Positions 13,043 through 17,042 of a stretch of DNA of 17,042 nt are shown in pieces. Every line of letters starts with the position of its first letter. The first letter of the stretch is position 1. The stretch covers positions 1-17,042 of the forward strand of contig CAYJOT010000014.1 of the NCBI GenBank assembly GCA_964371935.1. The letters run 5' to 3'. The DNA comes from JACQRW01 sp964371935. Its GTDB lineage: Bacteria > Patescibacteriota > Minisyncoccia > Sungbacterales > HO2-52-23. The position numbers and the translations under genes were made by a program. The notes below the pieces were generated by a model, which was not told the DNA's origin, ran no database searches, and saw only the letters and a program-made list of their open reading frames with translations.

Positions 13043-13894
13043 TTACGGTTCCGATATTGTCCCACCGGACGAGCCCACCGCAAGGGTGCGGCAATCGGCC
13101 TCGTAGGTGGCAATCCAGTTGGAGTCAATCTCAATTTTAACTTTTTTGGTATTGAAGCGGCAATCCCGGTCTATAGAAAGCACCGTATCTGTGGAGGAAA
13201 GCGCCAGTGTATGGATGCGCAAGACCTGATCAAGCCCTCCAATCGTATTGGTTCCGGACCAGTCGAACTTTGTCTTGCCCGCATTAAAGTACGCAGCCAT
13301 CGGTATGGTAACCACGGTATTGCTGCCGGGCGGATCTGAAAACGTGAGTTTCAGATTGGTTGCGTTTTGTATGCTCCAACCAAGCTGATACGAGCGATGC
13401 CGCGTATCAAATACCCGGGTGCCGGACGGCGCGGGCAGGGTCTGCGATTCATACACCTTTCCTATTTTCTCAATAACCACGGAACTCGGCAATATGCTCG
13501 ATCCAATGATCCGCATACTAAAAGACCCATCCTGATCGGTCTCGCCGCTCATCTTTTTGAAAATCACGTCCATGCCGCCGCCCGTGAGCAAGATGTTCGT
13601 GATCTGCACGGTCTGCGGCAAGGCAAGCGCCCGGGTATACGTGGCTGATCCATACGAGTTCCCCCGAAAAAGAACTGCCTGCGTCTGTTCGAGATGTACT
13701 CCCCACACAGACCCGTCTTGCCCGGCAAGCGTACGCGCCTGCGCCAGGCGCAAGAGCGAGATGACGCTCTGCCGCGATGTGGTCAGATCGCGGGCATTGC
13801 GCGAGTTGAGAAACGATGTGAGCGCGATTCCGGCCAGAATCGCAATGATGCCCGCAACTAATATGATTTCGATAAAAGTGAAACCCTTATTCAT
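13043..13894 (-). CDS. GspH/FimT-like pseudopilin
   Basis: 283 aa. Very short leader MNKG, then FTFIE with Glu at +5 and the helix IILVAGIIAILAGIALTSF: a canonical class III prepilin cleaved by PilD after Gly4. The N-terminal helix has SRQSVISLLRLAQARTLA, the pattern of GspH/FimT proteins, followed by a long beta-rich C-terminal region. A pair of Cys near the end (DRDC and EADC) could form a disulphide loop. At 283 aa it is longer than typical FimT (about 160-180), so the head is extended. Its ATG overlaps the pilC TGA as ATGA, hence translationally coupled to pilC and part of the same mRNA. Confidence 0.87.
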   Translation of the reverse strand: MNKGFTFIEIILVAGIIAILAGIALTSFLNSRNARDLTTSRQSVISLLRLAQARTLAGQDGSVWGVHLEQTQAVLFRGNSYGSATYTRALALPQTVQITNILLTGGGMDVIFKKMSGETDQDGSFSMRIIGSSILPSSVVIEKIGKVYESQTLPAPSGTRVFDTRHRSYQLGWSIQNATNLKLTFSDPPGSNTVVTIPMAAYFNAGKTKFDWSGTNTIGGLDQVLRIHTLALSSTDTVLSIDRDCRFNTKKVKIEIDSNWIATYEADCRTLAVGSSGGTISEP

Positions 13895-15120
13895 ATATTA
13901 TTCAATCCCCCATAAATCGGCTGCAGCATGGCAATGGCGAAAAACCCCACGGCAATGCCAATTATGACCATGAGCAGCGGCTCAATAATGGTGGACATAT
14001 TTTTCGTGGTATTGGCCACGTCTTCTTCAAAAAACAGTGCTAAGCGCATGAGCATTTCGGAGAGTTTTCCGGTCTCCTCCCCAACCTGAATCATCTGGAT
14101 CACGATATGACGGAATACCCTTGGATGAACCGCGAGTATTTCGTGCAACTGTTTTCCGGTCTGGATTCCGACCGCCGCCTCCACCACGGCTTTTTGAAAA
14201 AGTGTGTTGCCGAGCACCGATGCGGTGATATCGAGCGACCGCACTATTGGCACTCCTGACATGACTAAGTATGAAAGCGTCCGGCAAAAACGCGCGGCAT
14301 TGAATTTCTGGATGAGCGCCCCAAAAATCGGGGCTTTTAGGATCATAAGATCGAACAGTTCTTTCCCGCGCCTGATTTTAAGGAGCCGCCAAAATCCAAC
14401 AATGACTCCTGCGACCATGAGCGGGAGTACCAGCGCGTACGCCACAAAAAAATTGCTGACCGCAATGATTGCCCGCGTCGTAATGGGAAGCTCGACCCCG
14501 AGTCCTTCAAGGGTCTGGCTTAACGTAGGAACCACATAAATCATCATCAGGGCGCCGACGCCAAAAAGCACGGTCAGGATGACCGCCGGATACATCAGCG
14601 CTCCCTTCACGCGTTTTCGCAGGGTATTGTCTTTTTGCATCTGGTTCGCGACAAGCTTGAGCACGAGCGCGAGCTTCCCGGTGGTCTCGCCCACTTCCAC
14701 CATGTTGGCAAACAATACTCCGAAAACGGCAGTGTGCGCCCGCAGTGATTCGGCAAACGGTTTTCCCGCAGTAATGGATGCGTGCACATCTTCAATCACT
14801 TTTCTGAATTTCGGATTGGTCGTCTCCTCGGCCAGAACATCCAGCGCCCGCGTGAGCGACAACCCGGCGTTTACCATGACCGAAAGATTCCGCGCAAACA
14901 TCATCTTGTCCACCATACTGATCGGCTGCACACGCGATATCAATTCTCCTATGTCTATATTGAATCCGACCCGTCCCTTGTTGCCGCGCTCGCGTGCCTG
15001 CAACAAGAAAAGCCCCTCCTGTTTGAGCAGTGCCGCAAGTATTTTTTCGTTCTCCGCATCCTTTTCTCCTTTGACGATTGCCCCGGTCTTTTGCGCCGCG
15101 GAATACATAAACGTGACCAT
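13891..15120 (-). CDS. pilC: Type IV pilus inner-membrane platform protein PilC
   Basis: 409 aa from the ATG at 15120 (MVTFMYSAAQKTG). The ATG at 15129 overlaps the -10 box and is unlikely. Two GspF/T2SSF domains (about 70-190 and 275-395), each with the family signature: VEVGETTGKL in the first and QVGEETGKLSEML in the second. Three hydrophobic membrane segments near about 174-196, 222-245 and 380-402. The N-terminal FMYSAAQKTGAIVKGE resembles the usual PilC start. PilC is the membrane platform on which the assembly ATPase PilB and retraction ATPase PilT act. It leads the pilin gene string on minus and is divergent from pilT, sharing a 62-bp promoter region. PilB is not in the window. Confidence 0.95.
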   Translation of the reverse strand: MVTFMYSAAQKTGAIVKGEKDAENEKILAALLKQEGLFLLQARERGNKGRVGFNIDIGELISRVQPISMVDKMMFARNLSVMVNAGLSLTRALDVLAEETTNPKFRKVIEDVHASITAGKPFAESLRAHTAVFGVLFANMVEVGETTGKLALVLKLVANQMQKDNTLRKRVKGALMYPAVILTVLFGVGALMMIYVVPTLSQTLEGLGVELPITTRAIIAVSNFFVAYALVLPLMVAGVIVGFWRLLKIRRGKELFDLMILKAPIFGALIQKFNAARFCRTLSYLVMSGVPIVRSLDITASVLGNTLFQKAVVEAAVGIQTGKQLHEILAVHPRVFRHIVIQMIQVGEETGKLSEMLMRLALFFEEDVANTTKNMSTIIEPLLMVIIGIAVGFFAIAMLQPIYGGLNNI

Positions 15121-15127
15121 GCATATC

Positions 15128-15156
15128 ATTATATACTACTCCCCCATTGAGCGAAA
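15128..15156 (-). promoter_or_regulatory. pilC promoter, predicted leaderless start
   Basis: Perfect TATAAT on minus (15133-15128), 7 nt before the ATG at 15120. At 17 nt the -35 is TTTCGC (15156-15151), which overlaps by two bases the -35 of the opposite pilT promoter. Confidence 0.6.
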
Positions 15157-15175
15157 GTGACAATGGTGTTACTAT
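15147..15175 (+). promoter_or_regulatory. pilT promoter, predicted leaderless start
   Basis: TTGAGC (15147-15152), 17-nt spacer, TACTAT (15170-15175) preceded by TG-T, an extended -10, then 7 nt to the ATG at 15183. No SD. A second possible box, TATACT (15173-15178), overlaps it. Confidence 0.6.
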
Positions 15176-15182
15176 ACTCTCT

Positions 15183-16211
15183 ATGCAGCTTGAAAAAATT
15201 TTCAAAGACGCGGTAACGCATAAAGCATCGGATATATACATCACTGCGAACAGCAAACCCGTAGTGCGCGTTGCGGGCAATCTTGTTATTTTAGATGATT
15301 ATCCCGTTTTCACGGATGAAGTGGCGCACGAGTATCTTTTTGAGATCATGACTCATCCCCAAGTCGATGAGTTCAAGCAAAAAAAGGACATTGACTTTTC
15401 AGTCAAAGTGCCAAATGTCGCCCGATTGCGAGTCAATATCTTTATGCAGCAAAACGGCATTGGCGGCATCTTTCGCCTCATTCCCTCCAAAATCCCGACC
15501 ATGCAGGAACTGGGACTTCCAGAAGCGTTCAAAAAAATTCCGGCGCTTCCCAACGGCCTTGTCCTGGTGACCGGCCCCACCGGATCCGGCAAGTCAACCA
15601 CGCTCGCGGCACTGCTCAACGACATCAACACAAAAACAGACGCGCATATCATCACCATTGAAGACCCCATTGAATTCGTGTATGAGAACGACAAATCAGT
15701 GGTGGATCAGCGCGAAGTACACACCCATACGGAAAGTTTCCAAAGCGCTCTTCGCGCGGCCTTGCGCGAGGATCCGGACGTAATTCTCGTAGGCGAGCTG
15801 CGCGATGTTGAAACCATTTCGCTTGCCATTACCGCAGCCGAAACCGGACACTTGGTTTTTGCGACACTGCACACAAGCGGCGCCGCACAGACCATTGACC
15901 GCATCATCAACGTGTTTCCCGAAGGGCAGCAGAATCAAATCCGCTCCGAACTCGCCGAGTCCTTGCGCGCGGTGGTCTGGCAGAAGCTGTTCAAGAAAAA
16001 AGGCGGCGGCCGCGTGGCCGCATACGAGATTCTCTTTATCAACACCGCGGCCGCAAATCTCATCCGGGAAAACAAAATCCACCAGATTCTCTCGGTCATC
16101 GAAACCGGCGCCGAGGCAGGCATGCAGACCATGCAGCAGTCCGTCATGTCATTGCTCACCAATGATCTCATTGAAAAAGAAGAGGCCGCAGAACACCTCC
16201 CGAAAAAGTGA
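15183..16211 (+). CDS. pilT: Type IV pilus retraction ATPase PilT
   Basis: 342 aa from the ATG at 15183. A TTG at 15147 would start inside the promoter and adds residues not typical of PilT. The secretion-ATPase set is complete: Walker A GPTGSGKST (131-139), Asp box HIITIEDPIEF, Walker B DPDVILVGELRD, His box TGHLVFATLHTSGAAQTIDRI. The N-terminal KASDIYITANSKPVVRVAG matches the PilT/PilU N-domain. NLIRENKIHQ near the C-terminus corresponds to the AIRNLIRE element characteristic of PilT rather than PilB. A hexameric motor that depolymerises the pilus, driving retraction, twitching and DNA uptake. It stands alone on plus, divergent from pilC, whose product is its membrane partner. Confidence 0.97.
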   Translation: MQLEKIFKDAVTHKASDIYITANSKPVVRVAGNLVILDDYPVFTDEVAHEYLFEIMTHPQVDEFKQKKDIDFSVKVPNVARLRVNIFMQQNGIGGIFRLIPSKIPTMQELGLPEAFKKIPALPNGLVLVTGPTGSGKSTTLAALLNDINTKTDAHIITIEDPIEFVYENDKSVVDQREVHTHTESFQSALRAALREDPDVILVGELRDVETISLAITAAETGHLVFATLHTSGAAQTIDRIINVFPEGQQNQIRSELAESLRAVVWQKLFKKKGGGRVAAYEILFINTAAANLIRENKIHQILSVIETGAEAGMQTMQQSVMSLLTNDLIEKEEAAEHLPKK

Positions 16212-16299
16212 TACTTCCCGTATAGTAGCGGAATACCCCGCAATATGATAGTTTGATCGTAGCATCCTTGAAAATGTAAAACAGAAAAAGGAGCGGGTG

Positions 16300-16821
16300 A
16301 TGCATACTGTCGTTTATCCATTGCGAGACGGAGTATGCAGCTGCATGCCGGCGCGAATCGTGCTGCCAGAATATTTTTCGGTTGACTTCGTGCATCAAGG
16401 ACATAAAGTCACATTACCCTTCACGCTGCAGCACATTATTATCCCGCAAGAAGAGGAGACAATGGCACGATTCGAGTCGCGGATTCACCTTTTTGTCGAT
16501 GCCCATTATCGTGGATCTTATTGGAGTACATCTCTTGAACTCTGCGATATACACCCATGGACTAGCAGATGCTACACACCATGCCCGTTTCGGCGTCGTG
16601 TGCGCATCGGCACGCAAGATTTCCTAATATGCGCGAAGAAATGGCAGATTTGGCAACAACCAACTCTCCCCTCTTCCCACGATATACTTCTTGCCATTAA
16701 AAATCGTCTCCAACGCCACCAAAGAAAACTGGGCTGGGACGGATTCCATGCGTGGCTTGCCAATATGACCCCGCCCGGATGGACGCTTCCTCAAAGTTTT
16801 TCTCTCATACCATCAGCATAA
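16300..16821 (+). CDS. Unknown protein downstream of pilT
   Basis: 173 aa. The start at ATG 16300 is supported by a strong AAAAAGGAG 6 nt upstream, much like the site of the 193-aa gene. No signal peptide or membrane segment. Six Cys (C13, C15, C82, C91, C95, C111) and many His/Trp/Arg; C91-YTP-C95 is a CxxxC pair, but a zinc site is not certain. Seen: FTLQHIIIP strands, ESRIHLFVDAHYRGSYW, and a C-terminal helix-rich part with LLAIKNRLQRHQRKLGWDGFHAWLANM. I do not recognise the family. It has its own terminator 20 nt downstream and is probably a separate transcription unit. Being SD-led next to the leaderless pilT, it looks like an accessory gene. Confidence 0.7.
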   Translation: MHTVVYPLRDGVCSCMPARIVLPEYFSVDFVHQGHKVTLPFTLQHIIIPQEEETMARFESRIHLFVDAHYRGSYWSTSLELCDIHPWTSRCYTPCPFRRRVRIGTQDFLICAKKWQIWQQPTLPSSHDILLAIKNRLQRHQRKLGWDGFHAWLANMTPPGWTLPQSFSLIPSA

Positions 16822-16840
16822 CGCGATTTTTTACCCAACC

Positions 16841-16872
16841 GCGGCTCTGTATCTCAAGACAGAGCCGCTTTT
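16841..16872 (+). terminator. Intrinsic terminator after the 173-aa gene
   Basis: GCGGCTCTGT (16841-16850) pairs perfectly with ACAGAGCCGC (16859-16868) around an 8-nt loop, followed by TTTT. A 10-bp stem, 19 nt after the stop codon. Confidence 0.88.
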
Positions 16873-16899
16873 CAATACATTTAAAAAAATGCGCATCTG

Positions 16900-16908
16900 T
16901 GATATAGT
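16900..16908 (+). promoter_or_regulatory. tRNA-Ser promoter (extended -10)
   Basis: TGATATAGT: TG plus one base, then TATAGT (16903-16908), 14 nt before the mature tRNA 5' end. No convincing -35 is seen; the upstream stretch is an A-run. Confidence 0.5.
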
Positions 16909-16922
16909 GTACCCATTCCAAT

Positions 16923-17010
16923 GGAGGAGTGCGTGAGTGGTTCAAACGAGCGGCTTGCTAAGCCGTGACGGCCTTAAACCCGTCCGTGGGTTCGAATCCC
17001 ACCTCCTCCG
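16923..17010 (+). tRNA. tRNA-Ser (anticodon GCU)
   Basis: Class II tRNA. Acceptor GGAGGAG (16923-16929) pairs with CTCCTCC (17003-17009), discriminator G17010. Anticodon arm GCGGC-TTGCTAA-GCCGT with GCT, reading AGC/AGU. Long variable arm with stem GACGG/CCGTC, T-arm GTGGG-TTCGAAT-CCCAC. CCA not encoded (CAG follows). Confidence 0.96.
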
Positions 17011-17042
17011 CAGAAAGAAACTTCCGAATCCGAAAGGTGGGA

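Noticed and set aside
15147..15182. TTG start 36 nt upstream of the pilT ATG
   Set aside because: The TTG is the -35 hexamer of the pilT promoter, and the added residues do not resemble PilT N-termini.

Overview
The window looks like a chromosomal segment of a Patescibacteria/CPR-type bacterium, with Parcubacteria-like organisation. This is inferred from gene content and layout, not from a database match. The signs are a compact type IV pilus (T4P) locus with pilT, pilC, several odd minor pilins and pilMNO but no secretin in view; tRNA genes without encoded CCA ends; interspersed palindromic repeats; and promoter -10 boxes lying only 6-7 nt before ATG, which suggests leaderless mRNAs. Core genes are moderately GC-rich, while several accessory genes are visibly more AT-rich.

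Layout. 1-1017 (minus): matrixin-like zinc metalloprotease, cut by the window edge. 1018-1417: non-coding repeat region with a 121-bp element bounded by 15-bp inverted repeats. 1418-2881 (plus): hisS directly abutted by tRNA-Arg(UCU). 2882-4712 (plus): accessory block with a structured leader, an AT-rich gene with a weak uracil-DNA-glycosylase-like motif pattern, and a MntA/HepT-type toxin-antitoxin pair whose HepT is frameshifted. 4782-15120 (minus): the pilus locus, read in the order pilC, GspH/FimT-like pilin, PilV-like pilin, three-gene accessory interruption, PilW-like pilin, NYN nuclease, PilX-like protein, pilM, pilN, pilO, small coiled-coil membrane protein. 15183-16211 (plus): pilT, divergent from pilC. 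16300-16821: unknown gene with strong SD and terminator. 16923-17010: tRNA-Ser(GCU).

How the genes fit together. PilC is the inner-membrane platform, PilM/N/O form the cytoplasmic and periplasmic alignment complex, PilT is the retraction ATPase, and the pilin-like proteins form a tip or priming complex. Two of these (PilV-like and PilX-like) carry similar extracellular beta-rich modules resembling the choice-of-anchor R type, so a presented adhesive tip is plausible. PilB, PilD and a major pilin are not in the window.

The most interesting non-coding signals are two independent small transcription units embedded in the pilus locus. One (11438-11530) has an extended -10 promoter, a three-way-junction fold and an intrinsic terminator. 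The other (9385-9430) is a roughly 45-nt unit with consensus promoter and terminator. A second theme is translation: hisS, mntA, pilM, pilT, pilC and the PilX-like gene look leaderless, whereas three unrecognised accessory genes have good Shine-Dalgarno sites.
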